Source of the DNA: Chloroflexota bacterium
GTDB lineage: Bacteria; Chloroflexota; Anaerolineae; Promineifilales; Promineifilaceae
Assembly (NCBI GenBank): GCA_024277135.1
Contig: JAJRVV010000102.1
Coordinates: 22,885-86,884 of the forward strand
Direction of reading: 5' to 3'
DNA length: 64,000 nucleotides
This document shows, one piece after another, positions 45,277 through 52,293 of this stretch (positions are counted from its first letter, which is position 1; each line of letters opens with the position of its first letter). The position numbers were made by a program, and so were the translations under genes. The notes below the pieces were generated by a model, which had not been told where the DNA came from, ran no database searches, and worked only from the letters and a program-made list of their open reading frames with translations.

Positions 45277-46326
45277 TTGGGCTTCCACCGAATTCGGCGC
45301 CAAATGAACCTGCCGCTGCGGTAACGGAATGATGATACCGGCCTCATTCAACGCCAGGTAAAGCGTCGTGTTCAATTTGTCAATGATGCGCCGGGTTTCC
45401 ACATAATGCTCAATCCAACAGCGCACCCGAAACGTCAACGCCGACTCCCCAAATACTAAAAACAACGCCTCGATGCGCTCGTCCTGCATCACCCAATCCT
45501 GGGCGCGAACGGCGTCAATCATCACCTGACGCGCATACTCGATATCCGTGCCATAGGCGATACCGACATGGGTTTGCACCCGGTACACCGTGCTCGGCTC
45601 GGAGTAGTTCACCACCAACCCCTTGCCGATGACAGAATTAGGCACAGAAACAGTGCGGTTGTCCCTCGTCAAAATGCGGGTGCTGCGCAGCCCGATGTCA
45701 ATTACATCCCCCCAGGTATCAATGTCCTGGATTTCCACCCGGTCCCCCACCTGAAAGGGCTGGTCAATCATAATGGTGAAACCGGTGATCATGTCGCCCA
45801 ACGTTTCTTGCGCCGCCAAGGCAATCGCCAGCGAACCAATGCCCAATGTGGTCACCAATGCGCTGACTTCGATGCCAAAGCGGCCCATCACGGTCACAAT
45901 GACGACGGCCGTCAACACCCCCAACGCCAACCGCCGAAAAAGGTGCAAAAAGCGGTCATCCAATTCTGTTTCGGTCTTATCGGCCACCTCACGGCCGTAC
46001 CAGTAAACCACTCCCCCAATCAACCGGAACAAAAACAGGTAAATCACCAGAATATACAGCATAAAAAAGGCCTGATTGATGTCATCCCGCCAGACGTCCG
46101 GGATAGTGGAAACTTGCCGCAAAGCCAAATCCAGCCCCCCCGCCATGATAGCCAGTCGCAACGGCACGGCCGTTGCCCGCACAATCACATCATCCAACTG
46201 CGTCACCGTCCGCTTTGCCAGCCGCCGCTGCACAAATGCCAGAAAAACTCGGGACAACCGGCTCAACAACGCCGCCGCTAACAAAACAACCAGGCCAACC
46301 AGCAAATCTCGCCAAAATGGGGTCAT
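45256..46326 (-). CDS. MscS-family mechanosensitive channel
   Basis: A 356-aa MscS-type protein. Helices at about 5-25, 60-80, 90-110 and 125-145 precede the pore helix and beta domain: SALVTTLGIGSLAIALAAQETLGDMITGFTIMIDQPFQVGDRVEI is the textbook TM3/beta junction. LRSTRILTRDNRTVSVPNSVIG follows. It opens under membrane tension to release solutes, a turgor safety valve. The C-terminal seven residues come from a heptamer repeat and are unlikely to matter to function. Confidence 0.93.
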   Translation of the reverse strand: MTPFWRDLLVGLVVLLAAALLSRLSRVFLAFVQRRLAKRTVTQLDDVIVRATAVPLRLAIMAGGLDLALRQVSTIPDVWRDDINQAFFMLYILVIYLFLFRLIGGVVYWYGREVADKTETELDDRFLHLFRRLALGVLTAVVIVTVMGRFGIEVSALVTTLGIGSLAIALAAQETLGDMITGFTIMIDQPFQVGDRVEIQDIDTWGDVIDIGLRSTRILTRDNRTVSVPNSVIGKGLVVNYSEPSTVYRVQTHVGIAYGTDIEYARQVMIDAVRAQDWVMQDERIEALFLVFGESALTFRVRCWIEHYVETRRIIDKLNTTLYLALNEAGIIIPLPQRQVHLAPNSVEAQSVISNQ

Positions 46327-46537
46327 GGGTCAACGCCTCCTTCAAGTGTATGATCGCTGCAACTTCCGTTATAATATGCCACTGTTCCCGACCTTTCAAG
46401 CGGGGGCTTTCGCTACCCAGACCGATCCCCCCTCATACCCGTAATCTGAAATCGGTAAACGGTTATTAGGGAAACCTACCAGATAAAGCGTTTACAGTGT
46501 ACCGGTTATGGCCTACTGAATGCAAGGAAGGTACGTC
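46327..46537 (+). promoter_or_regulatory. mgtE promoter and possibly structured leader
   Basis: TATAAT at 46370-46375 is a -10 candidate; no good -35 is seen. The following leader of about 155 nt can form ACCGAT(46421)...ATCGGT(46456) and GTAAACG(46455)...CGTTTAC(46495) stems, with GGTT/AACC inside the second. mgtE genes in Firmicutes are often under an M-box, but the conserved M-box core is not recognisable here. AGGAAGGTACGTC is the ribosome binding site. Confidence 0.4.
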
Positions 46538-47893
46538 ATGGAAGAATCATTCGTCAACCTGCCCACAATCGAAGAACTGGAAGCCCTGATACAGAAACGA
46601 AAATTTGATGAGCTGCACCAACTGCTGGCGACCATCCATCCCGCCGACATTGCCGATTTACTGGATGAACTCCCTTCCGAAAGCGCCCTGGCCATATTTG
46701 AACTATTAGCGATTCCCACCGCCAGTGAAGTGCTGGATGAAACCGGCAGTCTGGTGCGGCAAGAGTTGGTGGAAAAAGTTGACGACGAACGGTTGGCCGA
46801 TCTGCTGGACGAGCTGCCCATGGATGACGCCGCCGAATTTCTGGAAGATTTGCCGGACGAAGTGGCCGACCGGCTCATCGGCCTCATGGAACCGGAGGAG
46901 GCGGAAGAAGTCCGGGAACTGCTGGCGTATGAGGAAGAGACGGCAGGGCGTTTGATGACGCGGGATGTGGCGGCGCTGCGCCGTCACTGGACGGCGGCCG
47001 AAACCTTCGACCATTTACGCGCTTTGGACGACGCCGAAACGCTCAACTACCTCTACGTGGTGGATCGGGAGGATAAACTGATCGGCGTCACTCCCCTGCG
47101 TAATTTGATTTTGGCCCAGCCCGATCAAACGATTGAATCCATCATGGCGCGCGACGTGGTCTCGGTTCCGGCCGCCGCCGACCAGGAAGAGATCGCCGAA
47201 ATTGTGGCCCGGTATGACTTTTTTGCCATCCCGGTGGTGGACGACGACGGCCGTCTCCTGGGCGTGGTCACAGTAGACGATGTACTCGACATTTTCCAGG
47301 AAGAAGTCACTGAAGACATCCAACGACTGGGCGGTTCCGAGCCGTTGGATCAACCCTATTTCGCCGCCTCCCTGGGCCAGGTGGTGCGCAAGCGGATTGG
47401 CTGGCTGCTGCTACTGTTTCTGGCCGCCACCCTGTCCGGCGCCGTCATCCGCCATTTCCAACCGTTGATTGACGCCGCGATCATCTTAACCATATTCACT
47501 CCCCTCATCAACGGAACCGGCGGCAACGCCGGTTCCCAAACCGTGGCCACCATCATTCGCGCCATCACCCTAAACGAAGTGCGATTAGGTAATTTATGGC
47601 GCGCATGGCGGCGAGAAATGGCCGCCAGCCTCATCCTGGGAGTCGTCATGGGAGTTGTCGGCTTCGCCCGCGCCCTATTGTGGAACACCGGGTATGACAT
47701 TGCGCTGGTGGTCGCCCTCACCCTGCCCTTTGTCGTCGTCTGGTCAACCACCATCGCCACCATCGTCCCCACCGTCGCCGACCACCTGGGCATTGACCCC
47801 ACCGTGATCAGCGGGCCTATGATTTCTACCCTCGTGGATGCCAGCGGCTTGTTCATCTACTTCTCGCTGGCCCAAGCCATGCTCAACTTGTAA
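46538..47893 (+). CDS. mgtE: Magnesium transporter MgtE
   Basis: About 451 aa from ATG 46538, chosen by the ribosome binding site; MQGRY at 46520 is the ORF-track start. MgtE_N superhelix (about 15-125, IHPADIADLLDELPSE and LPDEVADRLIGLMEPEE). Two CBS domains (about 130-250, with LMTRDVAAL and VSVPAAADQEEIAEIVARYDF) precede the plug helix and five membrane helices carrying NGTGGNAGSQTVATIIRAIT, the Mg-selectivity segment. The CBS/N domains close the pore at high cytosolic Mg. It is divergent from mscS. Confidence 0.96.
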   Translation: MEESFVNLPTIEELEALIQKRKFDELHQLLATIHPADIADLLDELPSESALAIFELLAIPTASEVLDETGSLVRQELVEKVDDERLADLLDELPMDDAAEFLEDLPDEVADRLIGLMEPEEAEEVRELLAYEEETAGRLMTRDVAALRRHWTAAETFDHLRALDDAETLNYLYVVDREDKLIGVTPLRNLILAQPDQTIESIMARDVVSVPAAADQEEIAEIVARYDFFAIPVVDDDGRLLGVVTVDDVLDIFQEEVTEDIQRLGGSEPLDQPYFAASLGQVVRKRIGWLLLLFLAATLSGAVIRHFQPLIDAAIILTIFTPLINGTGGNAGSQTVATIIRAITLNEVRLGNLWRAWRREMAASLILGVVMGVVGFARALLWNTGYDIALVVALTLPFVVVWSTTIATIVPTVADHLGIDPTVISGPMISTLVDASGLFIYFSLAQAMLNL

Positions 47894-47907
47894 CTTTGGA
47901 GGCAGCC

Positions 47908-48648
47908 ATGTCACATCCCTTTCCCCCAGTTTTGATCGAAAAGTTAAAAACAGCGCAGCGGGTGGCCGTCCTCACCGGGGCCGGTGTCTCGGCCGAAAGC
48001 GGCGTGCCCACCTTCCGTGAAGCCCAAACCGGCCTGTGGGCGCAGTATGACCCGCAGGAGTTGGCGACGCCGCGCGCCTTCCGCCAAAACCCGAAGCTGG
48101 TGTGGGAATGGTATGCGTGGCGGCGGCAGTTGGCGGCAAAAGCGGAACCCAATCCCGGCCATTTGGCTCTGGCGGAGATGGGAAAGCGCGTCCCTCACTT
48201 CACGCTGATCACGCAAAATGTGGATGGCCTGCATCCTCGTGCCGGCAGCCGACATGTGGTGGCGCTGCACGGCGACATCACCCGCACCAAATGTTTTGCC
48301 GACGGCCGTCCCGTCGCCGTCTGGCCCGAAACCGACCAAATCCCGCCCCGCTGTCCCCGGTGTGATGGCCTGCTCCGCCCCGACGTGGTTTGGTTTGGCG
48401 AGGGGTTGCCGCCGGATGCGCTGGGTACGGCCGTGTCCGCCGCCCGCAGTTGCGACCTATTTTTCTCCATCGGCACCTCCGCCCTCGTCCAGCCCGCCGC
48501 CTCCCTGCCCATCGAAGCCTTAAACAGCGGCGCCTTCGTCGTCGAAATCAACCTCAACGAAACCCCGCTGACGCCGCACATCCATCTGCTGCTCAAAGGC
48601 GCTTCAGGCGTGATACTGCCCAAGCTCATCCAGGCGGTTTGGGCGTAA
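47908..48648 (+). CDS. SIR2-family NAD-dependent protein deacylase
   Basis: 246 aa from ATG 47908 (GGAGGCAGCC upstream). Rossmann motifs LTGAGVSAESGVPTFRE, TQNVDGLHPRAGS and the catalytic His in LHGD are intact; GTSALVQPAASLP follows. WEWYAWRRQL places a Tyr and Arg as in class III (SIRT5/CobB-type) desuccinylases. The zinc ribbon is incomplete: TKCFADG supplies one Cys and RCPRC two, so one of the usual four is missing. It removes acyl groups from lysines using NAD. It follows mgtE by 14 nt and may be co-transcribed. Confidence 0.9.
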   Translation: MSHPFPPVLIEKLKTAQRVAVLTGAGVSAESGVPTFREAQTGLWAQYDPQELATPRAFRQNPKLVWEWYAWRRQLAAKAEPNPGHLALAEMGKRVPHFTLITQNVDGLHPRAGSRHVVALHGDITRTKCFADGRPVAVWPETDQIPPRCPRCDGLLRPDVVWFGEGLPPDALGTAVSAARSCDLFFSIGTSALVQPAASLPIEALNSGAFVVEINLNETPLTPHIHLLLKGASGVILPKLIQAVWA

Positions 48649-48683
48649 AAGACATCGATTTCTTAGAGAAATCGGATGTCTTA
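48649..48683. repeat. AGACATCC-family palindromic element (sirtuin-sortase spacer)
   Basis: AAGACATC-GATTTCT...AGAAATCGGATGTCTT is the family consensus with a one-base deletion in the left arm. It directly follows the sirtuin stop codon and precedes the -10 box of the sortase gene. Confidence 0.8.
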
Positions 48684-48686
48684 GTT

Positions 48687-48692
48687 TATACT
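48687..48692 (+). promoter_or_regulatory. -10 box for a probable leaderless sortase mRNA
   Basis: TATACT ends 6 nt before the sortase ATG, with no Shine-Dalgarno. The palindromic element occupies the -35 region. Confidence 0.5.
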
Positions 48693-48698
48693 ACCCGC

Positions 48699-49487
48699 AT
48701 GGCTGAACAAGACCCCTCTGAACCCCGCGTGCCGTTGAGCGTGGTATTGATGTCGGTAGGCGGCATTATTTTGGCGGCGGTGTTGCTGATTTGGGCATTG
48801 GTTCCGGCCGCCATGCCCAGAGGCGTGTTTCGGGTGGTGACGGCCGTATTCCCCAACAACAGCCCCCCCCTGCCCACCCCCGTCCCCGCCGCCAGCCTGC
48901 CCGATTTAGCCCCCCAGCCCGGCGGCATAGTCGCCTTGCTGCCCGAAACCCCCATCGAACCGGAATCGCTGCCAGAATACTTCGTCAACGCGGCCGACGC
49001 CATCGTCGCCGACCCGCTGGCCGGCCAGCCCATTCGCATCGTCATCCCCCAGATTGATTTAGATGCGCCGGTCGTCGAGAGCCAACTCACGCCCATTGAG
49101 AGCGACGGCCAAACCTATTACCAATGGCAGGTTCCCAACGGCTTCATGGCCGGGTGGCACAATAGTTCCGCGCTTTTGGGCCAAAAGGGGAACACCGTCC
49201 TCAACGGACATCACAACATCTTTGGCGAACTGTTTCGGGATTTGATTGACCTGGAACAAGGGGCGGAAATCGTCATTTACGACGACAAACGCGCCTTCAC
49301 CTATCGGGTCACGGAGAAATGGATTTTGCCAGAGCGGGGCCAACCGCTGGAAGTACGTTTAGCCAACGCCCGCTGGATGGCCGCCGCCAATGATGAGCGC
49401 ATCACCCTGGTCACCTGCTGGCCTTACACTGACAACTCCCACCGGCTCATCATCGTCGCCAAACCAGTGGGCGCGGCCGGGTCCTAA
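48699..49487 (+). CDS. Sortase (class D/E-like transpeptidase)
   Basis: 262 aa from ATG 48699. The ORF-track start at 48390 lies inside the sirtuin gene and is rejected. It has a short cytoplasmic start, one helix (about 15-37), a Pro-rich stretch to about 90, then the sortase beta barrel: PQIDLDAPVVES, catalytic His in TVLNGHHNIFGELF, Cys in TLVTCWPYTDNSHR and the Arg seven residues later. Sortases attach surface proteins to the wall or pili by cleaving an LPxTG-like signal. No LPxTG-type protein is in this window. It appears leaderless. Confidence 0.9.
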   Translation: MAEQDPSEPRVPLSVVLMSVGGIILAAVLLIWALVPAAMPRGVFRVVTAVFPNNSPPLPTPVPAASLPDLAPQPGGIVALLPETPIEPESLPEYFVNAADAIVADPLAGQPIRIVIPQIDLDAPVVESQLTPIESDGQTYYQWQVPNGFMAGWHNSSALLGQKGNTVLNGHHNIFGELFRDLIDLEQGAEIVIYDDKRAFTYRVTEKWILPERGQPLEVRLANARWMAAANDERITLVTCWPYTDNSHRLIIVAKPVGAAGS

Positions 49488-49534
49488 AACGAAAAACGTA
49501 TGCCGTTCCCGTACAGCATTCCGTTTTTCGTTTT
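49486..49534. terminator. Bidirectional inverted repeat between convergent genes
   Basis: AAAACGAAAAACG and CGTTTTTCGTTTT are 13-bp perfect arms separated by 23 nt. It begins inside the sortase stop codon and ends just before the oxidoreductase stop. The arms are made of the ACGAAAA heptad seen elsewhere, so a heptamer repeat appears to serve as a terminator for both genes. Confidence 0.65.
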
Positions 49535-49545
49535 ACGCCTTTATC

Positions 49546-50559
49546 TCAGGGAATCAGCAGCACCTTGCCGATATTCTTCCGCTCCTGAATGTAATCGTGG
49601 GCGGCGGCCGCTTCCGTGAAGGGAAACGCGCGGTCAATGTGGGGCCGGAACAACGCCTCGTCATACCAACTCATGATTTGTCCCATCCAGCGGCGGACTT
49701 CGTCGGTATATTCCCATAAATGAGCCAGATTGACGCCGAGGACGCCTTTGTTGTCGCTCATCAGCCGGACAGGGGTGTAGAAGCGCAGGTTGACGGCCGC
49801 TTTGAACAAATGCCATAACGAACGCTTTTTGCCGGCCACGCCGCTGCTGATGCCGTAACAAATCAAGCGGCCGGCGGGGGCCAGCAGGCGGTAATTTTTG
49901 TGCCACAACTGGCCGCCGACCGGGTCAAGGATAATTTGGGGGCCACGGCCGTTTGTCAAATCCAGCGCCACCCGCCCAAAATCCTGCCGGTGATCAATGA
50001 CCACATCCAGCCCCCGCTCCTTGAGAAACTCATGCTTGTGCGCCGACGCTGTCCCAATCGGTTCCGCGCCGATAATACGGCAAATATCCAACGCCGCCAG
50101 CCCCACGCCGCCGCCAACGCCATGAATCAGCGCCTTATCCCCCGGCTTGGCCGACCCCATCACCACCAGCATTTGGTAGGCGGTGAGATAGTTGACCAGC
50201 AACGCCGCCCCATCCTGGGCGTTCATCCAATCAAACCGCTTGAACGCCTGCTTGTGCGGCACACACACCACGTCGCTGTAGCCGCCAAACCGGGTCAGCG
50301 CCAATACCTTGTCCCCCTCCTGAAAACCGGTCACGCCGGGCATGACTTGATCCACCGTGCCGGCGACTTCATAACCGGGGACGAAAGGGATGGCGGGCGC
50401 GTCGGGGTAGACGCCCATCCGCCCCATGATGTCGGCAAAGTTAACGCCCACCGCTTCCACCCGGATGCGGATTTCGCCGTTTTTGGGCATGGGATCAGGC
50501 GATTGGTCGAGGCGCAGCACCTCAGGGCCGCCCGCTTTGGGAATCCAGATTTGTTTCAT
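49546..50559 (-). CDS. Quinone oxidoreductase-like MDR protein
   Basis: A 337-aa zinc-free medium-chain dehydrogenase/reductase. GroES-like domain with GVNFADIMGRMGVYPDAPAIPFVPGYEVAGTV, then a Rossmann domain with IHGVGGGVGLAALDICR and a C-terminal PFTEAAAAHDYIQERKNIGKVLL. It resembles VAT-1/Qor-type NADPH:quinone reductases. The catalytic Zn ligands of alcohol dehydrogenases are absent. It probably reduces a quinone or enone with NADPH in the cytoplasm. It is convergent with the sortase gene. Confidence 0.88.
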   Translation of the reverse strand: MKQIWIPKAGGPEVLRLDQSPDPMPKNGEIRIRVEAVGVNFADIMGRMGVYPDAPAIPFVPGYEVAGTVDQVMPGVTGFQEGDKVLALTRFGGYSDVVCVPHKQAFKRFDWMNAQDGAALLVNYLTAYQMLVVMGSAKPGDKALIHGVGGGVGLAALDICRIIGAEPIGTASAHKHEFLKERGLDVVIDHRQDFGRVALDLTNGRGPQIILDPVGGQLWHKNYRLLAPAGRLICYGISSGVAGKKRSLWHLFKAAVNLRFYTPVRLMSDNKGVLGVNLAHLWEYTDEVRRWMGQIMSWYDEALFRPHIDRAFPFTEAAAAHDYIQERKNIGKVLLIP

Positions 50560-50575
50560 GGCAGGTAGAGTATAA

Positions 50576-50620
50576 AACTTAAAACGAAAAACGGAAAACG
50601 AAATACCTTTCCGTTTCCCG
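50576..50620. repeat. Heptamer repeat (ACGAAAA type) between divergent genes
   Basis: AACTTAAAACGAAAAACGGA plus AAACGAAATACC, then TTCCGTTTCCCGTTTTGCC, gives heptads facing each other. It fills the 82-bp spacer between the oxidoreductase and esterase genes. Confidence 0.65.
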
Positions 50621-50629
50621 TTTTGCCGC

Positions 50630-50635
50630 TACAAT
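50630..50635 (+). promoter_or_regulatory. -10 box for a probable leaderless esterase mRNA
   Basis: TACAAT ends 6 nt before the ATG at 50642 (TACAATCGCCACATG). No Shine-Dalgarno is present. It is the third example of this arrangement in the window. Confidence 0.55.
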
Positions 50636-50641
50636 CGCCAC

Positions 50642-51298
50642 ATGAGTATACATCACATCATTTACCTGCATGGCTTCGCTTCCTCCGGCGGTGGAACCAA
50701 AGGGGTATTTTTCCAACAGCAATTCGCCGCGCTGCCGCCAACGGCCGTCGCCTACCACGCCCTCGATTTCAACCCTACCCCCCGCGATTTCGAGTTCATG
50801 ACCATCACCGGCATGATCAACCGGCTGCGGCAGTTCATCCTGGCTCTGCCTGATGGCCCGGTCAGCCTCATCGGTAGTTCGATGGGCGGGCTGGTGGCCG
50901 TAAATTATGCCCACCGATTCGGCGGCGTCGCCAAACTACTGCTGCTATCGCCGGCGCTGCGCTATTTGGAACGGCTGCGCACCGAATCGGAAACGGCCGT
51001 CTGGCAGGAGAAGGGAGCAGTTGATGTATTTCACTTTGCTTTTGAGCGGATGCTGCCCCTGCGATATGCGTTTGAGCGGGACGGCCGTGCTTACCGCCAC
51101 CCGCCGCCGCCATCCGCGCCCACCCGCATCCTGCACGGCCGCGCCGACGAAATCGTCCCCATCGAAAGCAGCCGCGCCTACGCCCAACAATATCCCAGCC
51201 TCGTCACCCTGACCGAACTGGACGCCGGACATGACGTTAACGCGCATCTGGATGTGATTTGGACGGCCGTGACGGGGTTTTTGTTGGGGGAGAGATAG
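50642..51298 (+). CDS. YqiA/UPF0227-type alpha/beta-hydrolase esterase
   Basis: A 218-aa small alpha/beta hydrolase. IIYLHGFASSGGGTKG forms the oxyanion region. The nucleophile elbow is LIGSSMGGLVA (Ser near 79), the acid Asp is in LHGRADEIVPIE and the His in LDAGHDVN. Size and layout match YqiA/YcfP esterases that cleave short acyl or thioester substrates. It has no signal peptide, so it is cytoplasmic. The physiological substrate is unknown. Confidence 0.85.
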   Translation: MSIHHIIYLHGFASSGGGTKGVFFQQQFAALPPTAVAYHALDFNPTPRDFEFMTITGMINRLRQFILALPDGPVSLIGSSMGGLVAVNYAHRFGGVAKLLLLSPALRYLERLRTESETAVWQEKGAVDVFHFAFERMLPLRYAFERDGRAYRHPPPPSAPTRILHGRADEIVPIESSRAYAQQYPSLVTLTELDAGHDVNAHLDVIWTAVTGFLLGER

Positions 51299-51321
51299 AG
51301 TGTAGAGATAGAGATAGAGGA
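51291..51321. repeat. Short tandem repeat (ATAGAG type)
   Basis: AGAGATAGAGTGTAGAGATA followed by GAGATAGAGGA is a direct hexa/heptamer repeat. It covers the end of the esterase gene and the spacer before the methyltransferase ribosome binding site. Confidence 0.6.
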
Positions 51322-51329
51322 AAGACGAC

Positions 51330-52085
51330 ATGGATCCGACCAAACGATTTTCCAGCCGGGTAGACAACTATGTGAAATACCGTCCCGGCTATCCTAACGA
51401 GATTTTGGACTTGCTGGTTGATGAATGCGGGCTGACGCCGACGGCCGTCATCGCCGACATCGGTTCCGGCACGGGTAAATTGGCCGAACTATTCCTGCAA
51501 AATGGCAACCCGGTGTGGGGCGTGGAACCCAACCACGAGATGCGCGCCGCTGGAGAGCGATATCTGGCCGGGTATGAGAAATTTATCAGCGTGAACGGCC
51601 GTGCCGAAGCCGCCACCCTCCCCCGCCAACACGCCGACTTCATCACTGCCGGGCAAGCGTTCCACTGGTTTAGTCGATCCCAAACCGCCCCTGAATTTCG
51701 GCGCATCCTCAAACCTGACGGCTGGATCGTGCTGGTGTGGAATGATCGCCCGGCCAACGCCACCCCTTTCATGCAGGGATACGAGCGCATCCTGGATGAA
51801 CACGCCATTCGATACCGGGAAGTTCATCACCAGCGCGTGAGCATGGAAGAGATAGCGGCGGGATTGGGGCTGGCGTCGTGGCAGACGGCCGTCTTCAGCT
51901 ACCGGCAGCAGTTCGACTGGGACGGGCTAAAAGGGCGGCTGCTCTCCTCCTCCTACGCCCCAGAAGCGGGACACCCCAACCACCAGCCGATGCTGGCCGC
52001 GCTGCGCCAACTGTTTGACCAACAGCAACGTGACGGGCAGATTCAATTTGACTACACGACACGGGTTTACTACGGTTCGTTCTAA
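51330..52085 (+). CDS. Class I SAM-dependent methyltransferase
   Basis: A 251-aa Methyltransf_11/25-type enzyme. Motif I VIADIGSGTGKLAELFL near residue 40, the SAM-ribose acidic residue in VWGVEPNHEM, motif II region HADFITAGQAFHWF (the FHWF signature is typical of this family), and motif III LKPDGWIVLVWNDR. The start FSSRVDNYVKYRPGYP is characteristic of a widely found group of unknown substrate. GAGGAAAGACGAC precedes the ATG. Small-molecule methylation is likely. Confidence 0.88.
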   Translation: MDPTKRFSSRVDNYVKYRPGYPNEILDLLVDECGLTPTAVIADIGSGTGKLAELFLQNGNPVWGVEPNHEMRAAGERYLAGYEKFISVNGRAEAATLPRQHADFITAGQAFHWFSRSQTAPEFRRILKPDGWIVLVWNDRPANATPFMQGYERILDEHAIRYREVHHQRVSMEEIAAGLGLASWQTAVFSYRQQFDWDGLKGRLLSSSYAPEAGHPNHQPMLAALRQLFDQQQRDGQIQFDYTTRVYYGSF

Positions 52086-52115
52086 TGAATAATGAAGTGT
52101 GAAGTGTGAAGTTGG
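52083..52115. repeat. Heptamer repeat (AGTGTGA type)
   Basis: TAATGAATAATGAAGTGTGA plus AGTGTGAAGTTGG is a heptad repeat starting inside the methyltransferase stop codon. Confidence 0.7.
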
Positions 52116-52231
52116 TCTGTCATACTGATCGCTTGTTAAGTCAATTATCGCTCAAATTTACCAGGTTGTGGTAGACGCGGGAGAAGCCGAGCGCCCGGCG
52201 GCGCAGGTGAATGATCACCAAGAAAAGAACC

Positions 52232-52264
52232 ACTCCCCAACCTGTCGGCAGACGGCCGGGGAGT
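52232..52264 (-). terminator. Terminator of the giant SBP-containing gene
   Basis: On the minus strand ACTCCCC...GGGGAGT (7 bp, GC-rich 19-nt loop) is followed by GGTTCTTTTCTT. It lies about 30 nt beyond the stop of the 2468-codon frame. Confidence 0.7.
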
Positions 52265-52293
52265 AGCTCTTCATGGCGGTTAACCCGCGTCGG

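Noticed and set aside
46376-46537. M-box magnesium riboswitch upstream of mgtE
   Set aside because: The conserved M-box core sequences are not visible. It is reported only as a possibly structured leader.
48390-48698. N-terminal extension of the sortase ORF
   Set aside because: It overlaps the sirtuin gene in another frame and crosses a palindromic repeat. The ATG at 48699 starts a normal membrane-anchored sortase.
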